Positions 1-5,800 of a stretch of 6,286 nt of DNA are shown one piece after another. The position numbers and the translations under genes are program-made. Positions within the stretch are counted from its first letter, which is position 1. The number at the start of each line of letters is the position of its first letter. The stretch comes from Nitrospinota bacterium. GTDB lineage: Bacteria; UBA8248. Where the stretch lies: positions 13,717-20,002 of the forward strand of contig DNYS01000245.1 of the NCBI GenBank assembly GCA_003506735.1, given 5' to 3'. The notes under the pieces are model-generated. The model was not told where the DNA came from. It saw only the letters and a program-made list of their open reading frames with translations, and ran no database searches.

Positions 1-1110
1 AGGCTGCTGACCCGCACGGGCTATTTCAAAACCGTCAAAGTCGATGAAAAACGCCGGGCCGGCAGCAACAATATCCTCGACATCAACATCAAGGTCGACG
101 AACAACGGACGGGCACCATCGGGGCGGGCGTTGGCTTCAACAATCAAGAAGGCGCTACTTTCACGGCTTCGATTCGCGAGAATAATCTTTTCGGCCGGGG
201 GTACCGGGCCCTGTTCGCCGGGAGCATCTCGTCCGAGGTCCAGCGGTTGACCGCCTCGTTCACCGATCCGAATTTCCAGGACAGGGATTTTTCGATCGGA
301 GCGGATATATTTATTGTCGATGAAGTGTTCTCAACATTCGAGAACGAGCGGAAGGGCGGCAGGATCAACCTGGGTAAATCGCTGACGGACGACCTGACCG
401 CCTTTCTCTCCTACGAGCTTTCCGTCTCCACCGTGAGCAACGTCTCCTCCGTGGCGAGCCAGAATATTATCGATCTCGAGGGCGAAGATCTTCTCCAGAG
501 CCAGATGACCTCGTCGCTGGTTTACGACTCCCGGAACCGCCGCTTTCTTCCCGACACGGGGACGTTTGCCACCCTCTCCCCCTCGATCTCGGGCGGATTC
601 TTGGGCGGCGACGTGGACGTGGCGTTTATCCGGGCCGACTTCCGGCAATACCATAACATCGGCGAAAAATTCCGGCTTCGGCTGCTGAAGAAACTCGTTT
701 TTTCCTACCGGGCCGAGGGCCGCTATATCGATTCCTTCAAAGGGAGTTTGCCCGCTTTCCGGCGTCTTTTTCTTTCGGGCCGCCGGGCCGTCAGGGGCTT
801 CAGCCGGGACGATTTGGGGCCGGTGGACAGGGGTGGCGAGGCCATCGGCGGTTTCTCGACAGGCTTGTTTTCCATCCAGTTGGCGTATCCGTTATTCGGA
901 CCCACGCGGTTGGTTACATTTCTGGATGCGGGAAACGTTTGGGAGCGCAGCGACGCTTTCGACGTGAGGGATCTGAGATGGGGGGCGGGGTTCGGATTGC
1001 GGGTGGTGTTGCCGATCGGCCCGCTTCGGATTGATCTCGGATACAAGCTGGACAAAAAGACCGGCGAGCGCGATCGTGAGGTGCATTTCGGACTTGGCAC
1101 GTCATTTTAG
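1..1110 (+). CDS. bamA: BamA outer-membrane protein assembly factor, C-terminal part (5' truncated by window edge)
   Basis: The frame is open from base 1 to the TAG at 1108-1110, giving 369 residues of a protein that began upstream. BamA is the beta-barrel core of the BAM complex and folds and inserts outer-membrane proteins. Residues 1 to about 37 look like the end of the last POTRA domain (RTGYFKTVKV, then IKVDEQRTGTIGAGVGF, the usual POTRA-to-barrel junction). The rest is the barrel: ENNLFGRGY near residue 60, then alternating amphipathic strands. The Omp85 hallmark loop-6 motif VRGF is at residues 264-267 (bases 790-801) inside GRRAVRGF, and a DAGNVW strand follows. The protein ends EVHFGLGTSF with a C-terminal Phe, the classical beta-signal. 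The barrel of about 330 residues is shorter than the roughly 390 of E. coli BamA, so extracellular loops are probably short. TamA is the main alternative, but the downstream skp-lpxD-fabZ-lpxA context strongly favours BamA. Confidence 0.94.
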   Translation, partial: RLLTRTGYFKTVKVDEKRRAGSNNILDINIKVDEQRTGTIGAGVGFNNQEGATFTASIRENNLFGRGYRALFAGSISSEVQRLTASFTDPNFQDRDFSIGADIFIVDEVFSTFENERKGGRINLGKSLTDDLTAFLSYELSVSTVSNVSSVASQNIIDLEGEDLLQSQMTSSLVYDSRNRRFLPDTGTFATLSPSISGGFLGGDVDVAFIRADFRQYHNIGEKFRLRLLKKLVFSYRAEGRYIDSFKGSLPAFRRLFLSGRRAVRGFSRDDLGPVDRGGEAIGGFSTGLFSIQLAYPLFGPTRLVTFLDAGNVWERSDAFDVRDLRWGAGFGLRVVLPIGPLRIDLGYKLDKKTGERDREVHFGLGTSF

Positions 1111-1155
1111 CGATCTGTGAGCTGGGTTGGCTCTAAAAAAAAGAAAGGGATGGCT
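1111..1155 (+). promoter_or_regulatory. bamA-skp intergenic spacer with Shine-Dalgarno site for skp
   Basis: This 45-bp gap is the only sizeable space between genes in the window. It holds a run of eight A at 1135-1142 followed by AGAAAGG (1142-1148), which matches seven bases complementary to the 16S rRNA tail. That site lies 7 bases before the GTG at 1156 but overlaps or abuts the ATG at 1150, so it supports the GTG as start. No convincing -35/-10 pair or terminator is visible, so bamA and skp are probably co-transcribed. Confidence 0.5.
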
Positions 1156-1728
1156 GTGAAACGACATTTCATATGGATATCGCTTGTTGGCGCAGCGGCT
1201 TTCTTGCTCGGCGGAGGGGGAACCGCCTTCTCGGAGGGTTCCCGTCTGGCGGTGGTGGATATCGAGAGGGCGGTGGGGAATTCCAGGGCCGGGATAAAGG
1301 CGCGGGAGATTCTGGGGCGCGAAAAAAAGCGCCTCGAGACGAACCTGGTTAGAAAGCGGACCGCCATCGAGTCGCTGGTGAAGCAAATACGTGAACTTCA
1401 ACTGGAAATCCAGCAAAAGGGACCCATACTGCGGCCCGAGCAGCGGGAGAAAAAGAACGCCACCCTTACCGGGCAAAAGAGAAGATTCACCCGCCAACAA
1501 GACGAACTCAAGCGAATGGTCCAGGAAAGCCGCCGGGACCTTTCCGTGCGCGGAAACCGGATGATGGGGAAAATTTTGATCCAGATCCGCGAAGTGGTGA
1601 ATGAAATAGGCAAGGAAGGGAAGTACGACCTGATCATCGAACGGGCCGAGGGCGGCGTCATGTATATGAAAAAAGCGGTGGACATCACGGGCCAGGTCAT
1701 CGAGCTATACAACAAAAAGAAGAAGTAG
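1156..1728 (+). CDS. skp: Skp/OmpH-family periplasmic chaperone
   Basis: This codes for a predicted 190-residue exported chaperone that would hold unfolded outer-membrane proteins in the periplasm for delivery to BamA, encoded just upstream. The N-terminus is a signal peptide: MKRH, a hydrophobic stretch at about 5-24, and a likely cleavage after TAFS (near residue 26). The mature start [11 protein letters not shown] matches the conserved first strand of OmpH/Skp proteins. Residues about 45-135 are highly charged and rich in Lys, Arg, Glu and Gln, as expected for the long coiled-coil tentacles. The C-terminal part [23 protein letters not shown] matches the second conserved block of the family, and the protein ends in four lysines. 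I chose GTG 1156 because the Shine-Dalgarno AGAAAGG is correctly spaced for it. ATG 1150 (two residues longer) is possible, and GTG 1117 is less likely because it adds SWVGSKKKKG before the signal peptide. Skp family members diverge strongly, so the assignment rests on architecture and neighbours as much as on sequence. Confidence 0.87.
   Translation: MKRHFIWISLVGAAAFLLGGGGTAFSEGSRLAVVDIERAVGNSRAGIKAREILGREKKRLETNLVRKRTAIESLVKQIRELQLEIQQKGPILRPEQREKKNATLTGQKRRFTRQQDELKRMVQESRRDLSVRGNRMMGKILIQIREVVNEIGKEGKYDLIIERAEGGVMYMKKAVDITGQVIELYNKKKK
1717..1725 (+). promoter_or_regulatory. Purine-rich Shine-Dalgarno-like site for lpxD inside the end of skp
   Basis: AAGAAGAAG encodes the last lysines of Skp and lies 4 bases before the lpxD ATG at 1730. 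It is a weak ribosome-binding sequence. With the 1-bp gap between the skp TAG and the lpxD ATG, translation of lpxD probably depends on ribosomes finishing skp. Confidence 0.45.
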
Positions 1729-1729
1729 G

Positions 1730-2737
1730 ATGCGTCTAGCGGAGATTGCCGAGAAGATCGGGGGGGACTTGATTGGCGATGGAAACTTCGATGTGCGGGA
1801 CATCGCCGAACTGAACCTCGCCGGGCCGGACATGCTGAGTTGGGCCGAATCCAAAAAACAAATGAAAAAGCCCTCGGCCGCCGGCGCCCTGATCGTTCCT
1901 CCCGGGGTGGAGCCCGGCCGCCCGGGCATTCGCTGCCCCAACCCGAAGCTGGGGTTCGTCCGGGCCATTGCCCTTCTTCGGCCGCAAAAGCCTCCGCCGC
2001 CGGGTATTCATCCCTCGGCCATTATCGATGAGAGTGCCAAAATCGGCGCGAGGGTCTCCGTGGGGCCGGCCGCCTCCATCGGACCCGGCGCCGAAATCGG
2101 AGAAGGATGCCACATCGGCGCCGGAGCCCATATCGGGGAGGAGGTCACCTTGGGCTCGGATTGCGTGGTCCATCCCAATTGCGTCCTGTATCCGGGCGTA
2201 TCCCTGGGCCGCCGCGTCGTGTTGCATGCCGGGGTGGTCATCGGATCCGACGGGTTCGGCTATGTGCCCGGCGATCGGGGGGGCGTTGAAAAATTTCCCC
2301 AGACGGGCACCGTCGTGATCGAGGATGATGTCGAAATCGGCTCCAACACCGTCGTCGATCGCGCCTCGTTGGGCGAGACCCGAATCAAGCGGGGGGCCAA
2401 GATCGACAATCTCGTCCAGATCGCCCACAACGTCATCATCGGCGAAGAGTGCCTCCTCGCCAGCCAGGTGGGCATTTCCGGGAGCGTGACTCTCGGCCGC
2501 GGGGTAATCATGGGCGGCAATGTGGGCGTTGCCGATCATGTCGAGATTGGCGATGGAGCGATATTCGGCGCCAGGTCGGGGATTTCGAAAAGCCTGGATG
2601 GGGGGAAAACCTACCTCGATGCGCCCGCCGTCGAGATTTCCGATGCACGCCGGAGGATGGTGGTGTACGGCCGCCTTCCGGAAATCGCCAAGCGTCTCCG
2701 GGAGGTGGAGAAAAAAATAAAGGAGTTGGAATCTTGA
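1730..2737 (+). CDS. lpxD: UDP-3-O-(3-hydroxyacyl)glucosamine N-acyltransferase LpxD
   Basis: LpxD transfers a 3-hydroxyacyl chain from acyl-carrier protein to the 2-amine of UDP-3-O-acyl-glucosamine, the third step of lipid A synthesis, in the cytoplasm as a homotrimer. The 335 residues are close to E. coli LpxD (341). Residues 1-90 form the LpxD-specific nucleotide-binding domain ([18 protein letters not shown] start; [13 protein letters not shown] at 71-83). Residues about 93-285 are hexapeptide repeats of a left-handed beta-helix starting at [15 protein letters not shown] is at 172-178, and the catalytic histidine is His233 in VQIAHNV, matching E. coli His239. The C-terminus (about 311-335, [21 protein letters not shown]) is the usual amphipathic helix involved in acyl-carrier-protein contact and trimer packing. 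An oddity is that the uracil-stacking segment normally reading SF...NPKY is SWAESKKQ here, with Trp38 for Phe and Gln44 where Tyr is usual. The gene starts 1 bp after skp and overlaps fabZ by 4 bp. Confidence 0.97.
   Translation: MRLAEIAEKIGGDLIGDGNFDVRDIAELNLAGPDMLSWAESKKQMKKPSAAGALIVPPGVEPGRPGIRCPNPKLGFVRAIALLRPQKPPPPGIHPSAIIDESAKIGARVSVGPAASIGPGAEIGEGCHIGAGAHIGEEVTLGSDCVVHPNCVLYPGVSLGRRVVLHAGVVIGSDGFGYVPGDRGGVEKFPQTGTVVIEDDVEIGSNTVVDRASLGETRIKRGAKIDNLVQIAHNVIIGEECLLASQVGISGSVTLGRGVIMGGNVGVADHVEIGDGAIFGARSGISKSLDGGKTYLDAPAVEISDARRRMVVYGRLPEIAKRLREVEKKIKELES
2721..2725 (+). promoter_or_regulatory. Shine-Dalgarno site AGGAG for fabZ (supports a TTG start)
   Basis: AGGAG lies within the last codons of lpxD, 8 bases before the TTG at 2734. 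It is the strongest canonical ribosome-binding site seen in the window. It supports TTG 2734 as the fabZ start, since there is no in-frame ATG before residue 17 and the conserved N-terminus begins right after the TTG. Confidence 0.75.
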
Positions 2738-3180
2738 TCACATCGGATGAGATCCTCCGGCTGCTGCCGCACCGGTTCCCGATGCTCATGGTGGACCGGG
2801 TTCTCGAAATGGACCCCGAGGCCGTTACGCTGGTCGCCATCAAAAACGTTACGCACAACGAGCCGTTTTTCAGCGGCCATTTTCCAGACATGCCCATCAT
2901 GCCGGGCGTTTTGATGATCGAGGCCATGGCCCAGGCGGCCCTGCTCCTAATTTTTGGCGGAAAACTCGTCGATCCTGCCTCGGATTTTCTTTTTGCCGGA
3001 ATCGAGCGGGCAAAATTTCGGCGGGCCGTCGTTCCCGGCGATCAACTTCGCATCTCCATCGGGCTGAACCGCAGGCGGGGTTTTCTCTGGAAAGTGGATG
3101 CGTTAGTGTCGGTGGACGGAGAGACCGCCGCCGAAGCGGTGATCACCGCCCATATCCTAGAGCCCAAAAAAGAATCGTGA
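2734..3180 (+). CDS. fabZ: 3-hydroxyacyl-[acyl-carrier-protein] dehydratase FabZ
   Basis: FabZ dehydrates 3-hydroxyacyl-ACP to trans-2-enoyl-ACP in type II fatty-acid synthesis. In lpx operons it competes with LpxA and LpxD for 3-hydroxyacyl-ACP and so helps balance phospholipid against lipid A. The 148-residue length is typical. It has the hot-dog fold signatures: [17 protein letters not shown] at residues 7-23, then [20 protein letters not shown] with catalytic His49 and Glu63 (E. coli His54 and Glu68), and the C-terminal strand [11 protein letters not shown]. The start is TTG 2734, supported by AGGAG 8 bases upstream. Its TTG overlaps the lpxD stop in TTGA, and its own stop overlaps the lpxA start in GTGA, so it is coupled on both sides. 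A longer reading from 2449 is open but lies inside lpxD in another frame and shows no family similarity before the TTG. FabA is unlikely, given the short length and FabZ motifs. Confidence 0.97.
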   Translation: MITSDEILRLLPHRFPMLMVDRVLEMDPEAVTLVAIKNVTHNEPFFSGHFPDMPIMPGVLMIEAMAQAALLLIFGGKLVDPASDFLFAGIERAKFRRAVVPGDQLRISIGLNRRRGFLWKVDALVSVDGETAAEAVITAHILEPKKES

Positions 3181-3986
3181 GCGATATCCACCCTTCCGCC
3201 ATCGTCGATCCGGCCGCCCACATCGCCGGGAACGTGCGCATCGGCCCCGGCGCCGTTGTCGGCGCCGGTGTGTCCCTGGGAGAGGGGTGCGAGCTGGGCG
3301 CGCATACCGTCATCGAGGGCTCCTCGAGGATTGGTCCCGGATGCCGGATTTTTCACGGCGCCGTCATCGGCACCGAGGGGCAGCATACGAATATCGAGGG
3401 AGCGGAGGGCGGCGTCGAAATCGGGGCCGGGACGGTCATCCGCGAGATGGCCACCGTCCACCGCTCGATCGAAGAGGGTGGCCTCACCCAGATCGGTGAG
3501 AAATGCTACCTGATGGTCCAGGCGCATGTGGCCCATGATTGCACTCTGGGAGACGAGGTTATCCTGACCAACGCGACCACCCTGGGCGGCTATGTTGAAA
3601 TCGGAGACAGGGCCTTCGTTACGGGTTTCGTCGGGATTCACCAATTTATCCGCATCGGGGAGGGCGTCATGCTCACCGGGCCGGCCGCCGTCCGCAAGGA
3701 CGTTCCCCCCTTCACCATGACCGATGGAAATCCCCCGAAAGTCCGGAGCCTCAATTTGGTGGGCATGCGGCGGAGCGGGATATCCTCCCAGGTGCGCGGT
3801 CATCTGAAAGAGGCCTACCGCATCGTTTTCGAGGACTCGAAATCGGTCGAGGAGGCATTGGCGCGCATCGAAGCCGAGATCCCCGCGGGACGCGAAGTGA
3901 GATCCGTGGTAGACTTCGTGCGATCTTCGAAAAGAGGCATCTATCGCGGAGGCGATCGGCCTCCGCCGCCCGAAGTGAGCGAGTAA
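3177..3986 (+). CDS. lpxA: UDP-N-acetylglucosamine (or UDP-GlcNAc3N) acyltransferase LpxA
   Basis: LpxA carries out the first step of lipid A synthesis, moving a 3-hydroxyacyl group from acyl-carrier protein to the 3-position of the UDP-sugar. The 269 residues (E. coli 262) begin IHPSAIVDPAAHI and run through hexapeptide repeats of a left-handed beta-helix to about residue 190, then a C-terminal helical domain. The catalytic base is His120 in AHVAHDC (E. coli His125). His155 in GIHQF matches His160, and Gln69 aligns with Gln73. Gly168 aligns with E. coli Gly173, the ruler residue that permits a long (C14-type) chain, so a long 3-hydroxyacyl chain is inferred. Deviations include QHTN (69-72) where E. 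coli has QDLK, HRSI (95-98) for HRGT, and Val195 for E. coli Glu200. The tail after RGIYRGG is proline-rich (about 261-269) and a little longer than E. coli's. GTG 3177 is the start, overlapping the fabZ stop by 4 bases. No strong ribosome-binding site precedes it, suggesting translational coupling. Confidence 0.97.
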   Translation: MSDIHPSAIVDPAAHIAGNVRIGPGAVVGAGVSLGEGCELGAHTVIEGSSRIGPGCRIFHGAVIGTEGQHTNIEGAEGGVEIGAGTVIREMATVHRSIEEGGLTQIGEKCYLMVQAHVAHDCTLGDEVILTNATTLGGYVEIGDRAFVTGFVGIHQFIRIGEGVMLTGPAAVRKDVPPFTMTDGNPPKVRSLNLVGMRRSGISSQVRGHLKEAYRIVFEDSKSVEEALARIEAEIPAGREVRSVVDFVRSSKRGIYRGGDRPPPPEVSE

Positions 3987-3990
3987 CGAT

Positions 3991-4959
3991 ATGGACGAAT
4001 TACGTGTAGGCGTGGCCGGGGTCGGCCACATGGGGAGTTATCACGTCGCCGCCCTTGGCGAGCTCGTGGAGGCAAACCTGGCGGCCATCGCGGACCAGGA
4101 CAGGGCCCGCGCCCGGGAGCTGGCCGGGAAATACGAGGCCGAATCGTTTTCCCGTCCTGAGGATCTCGTCGGGAAAGTGGATGCCGTCATCGTCGCCGTG
4201 CCCACGGCGATCCATTACGGCGTCTCGCGGATGTTTCTCGAAAACGGGATTCACGTCCTCGTCGAAAAACCCATCTGCACCGACATCGTCTATGCCCGCA
4301 ATTTGTTCCGGATCGCCACCGAAAATAATCTGGTTCTCCACATCGGCCACGTCGAGCGCTTCAACGGCGCCGTGCAGGAGCTTTCCAGGATCGTCCGCGA
4401 TCCGACCCTGATCGAATGCCGGCGGCTCGGCCCTTTCGTCGCGCGCGCGATGAACGACGGCGTGGTCCTCGACCTGATGATTCACGACCTGGACATCATC
4501 CTCCGGCTGGTCGAGGAAGAGGTGACTTCCCTTTCGGCCACCGGCGCCATCATCGTGAGCGAGCGGGACGATGTGGCCAACGCGCAAATTCAGTTCTCGG
4601 GCGGGTGCATCGCCAGCCTGACCGCCAGCCGCGTCACCGAAAATAAAATCCGCACGCTGGGGATCTCCCAACCCGGGGCCTTCATCTCGCTCGACTACGC
4701 CGATCAGGAACTGCGGATCCACCGCCAGTCGAGCAGCGAGCACAGCCTCTCGCGCGATGAGTTGAAATACAGCGAACAGATCCAGGTCGAGCGCGTGTTC
4801 GTCCACAAGGATAATCCGCTGAAGCTGGAGCTCCGCCATTTTCTCGCCTCCGCTCAGGCGGGCAATGTGGTCGAAAACACCGAGCGGGAGCTTCGATCGC
4901 TCGACGTTGCGCTTCGCGTTCTCCAGATGCTCAACGTGCCGATCCCCGCTTCGATCTAA
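3991..4959 (+). CDS. Gfo/Idh/MocA-family NAD(P)-dependent oxidoreductase, possible GnnA-like UDP-sugar dehydrogenase
   Basis: This is a 322-residue cytoplasmic sugar oxidoreductase. The N-terminal Rossmann fold has the dinucleotide loop GVAGVGHMGSYH (residues 7-18), the strand VIVAVPTAIHYG (67-77) and the family hallmark EKP at 92-94. The C-terminal domain begins near GHVERFN (119-125) and includes DLMIHDLDII (161-170), whose His165 is at the usual catalytic histidine position. Its place between lpxA and lpxI implies a role in lipid A. In Acidithiobacillus ferrooxidans, GnnA, a member of this family, oxidises the 3-hydroxyl of UDP-GlcNAc and the aminotransferase GnnB then makes UDP-GlcNAc3N, giving amide-linked lipid A; there gnnA and gnnB lie between lpxA and lpxB. 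Here only the oxidoreductase is present and lpxI follows after 10 bp, so GnnA function is inference. Other possibilities are another UDP-sugar or nucleotide-sugar dehydrogenase. The start is ATG 3991, 4 bp after lpxA, with a weak GAG ribosome site. The family call is firm; the substrate is not. Confidence 0.92.
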   Translation: MDELRVGVAGVGHMGSYHVAALGELVEANLAAIADQDRARARELAGKYEAESFSRPEDLVGKVDAVIVAVPTAIHYGVSRMFLENGIHVLVEKPICTDIVYARNLFRIATENNLVLHIGHVERFNGAVQELSRIVRDPTLIECRRLGPFVARAMNDGVVLDLMIHDLDIILRLVEEEVTSLSATGAIIVSERDDVANAQIQFSGGCIASLTASRVTENKIRTLGISQPGAFISLDYADQELRIHRQSSSEHSLSRDELKYSEQIQVERVFVHKDNPLKLELRHFLASAQAGNVVENTERELRSLDVALRVLQMLNVPIPASI

Positions 4960-4969
4960 CCCCTTCAGG

Positions 4970-5800
4970 ATGGCCAGTCCCCCCGAGCGAATCGGCCTCA
5001 TCGCCGGAACCGGATCGCTCGCCGTCGAGTTCGCCTCCCGGGCGCGCAAGCGGGGGTTCGATGTCGCCGCGGTGGCGCTATCCCCGGACATTCACGGGTC
5101 CTTGAAGGATTTGGTCCGGACCATCGTTCACGCCGCCCCCACCCAGCCGAAAAAAATCCTCTCCTTTTTGCAGTCCGAAGGGATCCGCCGGATCGGGTTT
5201 GTGGGCAAGGTAGATAAAAAAATTCTCTTCCAGGGCCTCAAATTCGATTTCGAAGCCGTCCGCTTCATGTTCCGGACAAAGAACCTGGCCGACGTCACCA
5301 TCATGGACGCTGTGATAGCGCTTGCCGAAAAAAACGGGTTCGAGATCATTCCGCAGACCGAATTTCTCGATCACCTGCTGGCCCCCGAGGGTCCTATGGG
5401 AAAGCGCCGCCTCACCGCCGCGGAGATCGAGGAAGTCCGGTATGGATTCGCCATGGCGCGTGAAATTGCCCGGCTCGACATCGGTCAGACCATCGTCGTG
5501 AAAAAAGGCGCCGTCGTGGCGGTCGAGGCCATCGAGGGGACCGACGAGACCATCCGGAGAGGGTGCGCCCTCGCCGGGGCGGGCGCCATCGTATTGAAGG
5601 TGGCCCGGCCCGACCAGAATACACGCTACGACATTCCGGCCGTTGGGCCCGAAACGCTTCGAGTCGCGGCCGAGGGCGGGGCATCGGCGCTGGTGGTCGA
5701 GGCCGGGACGACGTTCATGCTCGAACGGGAGGCCCTCGTCCGGGCGGCGGTTGCCGCGAATATCGCGCTGATCGGCTGGACGGGCGGCGAAGGAAAATGA
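4970..5800 (+). CDS. lpxI: UDP-2,3-diacylglucosamine pyrophosphatase LpxI (DUF1009 family)
   Basis: LpxI hydrolyses UDP-2,3-diacylglucosamine to lipid X (2,3-diacylglucosamine 1-phosphate) and UMP. It was described in Caulobacter and replaces LpxH in many bacteria lacking it, attacking a different phosphorus atom of the pyrophosphate. The 276 residues fit the family (about 280). The N-terminal domain begins RIGLIAGTGSLAVEFA (residues 7-22) and contains RIGFVGKVDKKILF (74-87). The C-terminal domain starts around residue 145 and holds IGQTIVVKKGAVVAVEAIEGTDE (171-193) and KVARPDQNTRYDIPAVG (210-226). Asp221 in RYDIP is the likely equivalent of the catalytically important Caulobacter Asp225. In the usual signature, remembered as KPxQDxRxDxP, the first Asp is Asn216 here. 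ATG 4970 is chosen because the family start follows directly; the frame is open back to 4865, but that part lies over the oxidoreductase gene. Only AGG abuts the ATG, so translation may be coupled. The stop overlaps lpxB in ATGA, and LpxB is the next enzyme in the pathway. Confidence 0.95.
   Translation: MASPPERIGLIAGTGSLAVEFASRARKRGFDVAAVALSPDIHGSLKDLVRTIVHAAPTQPKKILSFLQSEGIRRIGFVGKVDKKILFQGLKFDFEAVRFMFRTKNLADVTIMDAVIALAEKNGFEIIPQTEFLDHLLAPEGPMGKRRLTAAEIEEVRYGFAMAREIARLDIGQTIVVKKGAVVAVEAIEGTDETIRRGCALAGAGAIVLKVARPDQNTRYDIPAVGPETLRVAAEGGASALVVEAGTTFMLEREALVRAAVAANIALIGWTGGEGK

Noticed and set aside
1119..1142. Hairpin GAGC-(7 nt)-GCTC followed by an A-run, resembling an intrinsic terminator after bamA
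   Set aside because: The stem is only 4 bp and the run on the + strand is A, not T. Read on the minus strand the T-run would come before the hairpin. It fits a terminator in neither direction.
1135..1142. Run of eight A as a possible frameshift or slippage site
   Set aside because: It lies upstream of the likely skp start, where a length change would not alter the protein.
1117..1155. Extended skp start at GTG 1117
   Set aside because: It would put SWVGSKKKKG before an already complete signal peptide, and the Shine-Dalgarno AGAAAGG sits downstream of it.
1736..2539. A 267-residue reading frame on the minus strand opposite lpxD
   Set aside because: Same cause: an antisense shadow of a repetitive GC-rich gene, with no signature of a real protein.
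1730..3986. lpxD and lpxA as a recent tandem duplication, because both carry hexapeptide repeats
   Set aside because: They are ancient paralogues with distinct N-terminal domains and family signatures; no shared long DNA identity was seen.
3042..4031. A 329-residue reading frame on the minus strand opposite lpxA
   Set aside because: It mirrors the hexapeptide-repeat coding of lpxA, shows no family motif and spans gene boundaries on the other strand.
4865..4969. N-terminal extension of LpxI into the oxidoreductase gene
   Set aside because: The extra residues come from the other frame of a real gene, and the conserved LpxI start follows the ATG at 4970.
4000..5091. A 363-residue reading frame on the minus strand opposite the oxidoreductase
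   Set aside because: It is a GC-rich shadow: low-complexity, Asp/Gly/Ala-rich translation with no recognisable domain, lying fully opposite a clear Gfo/Idh/MocA gene.
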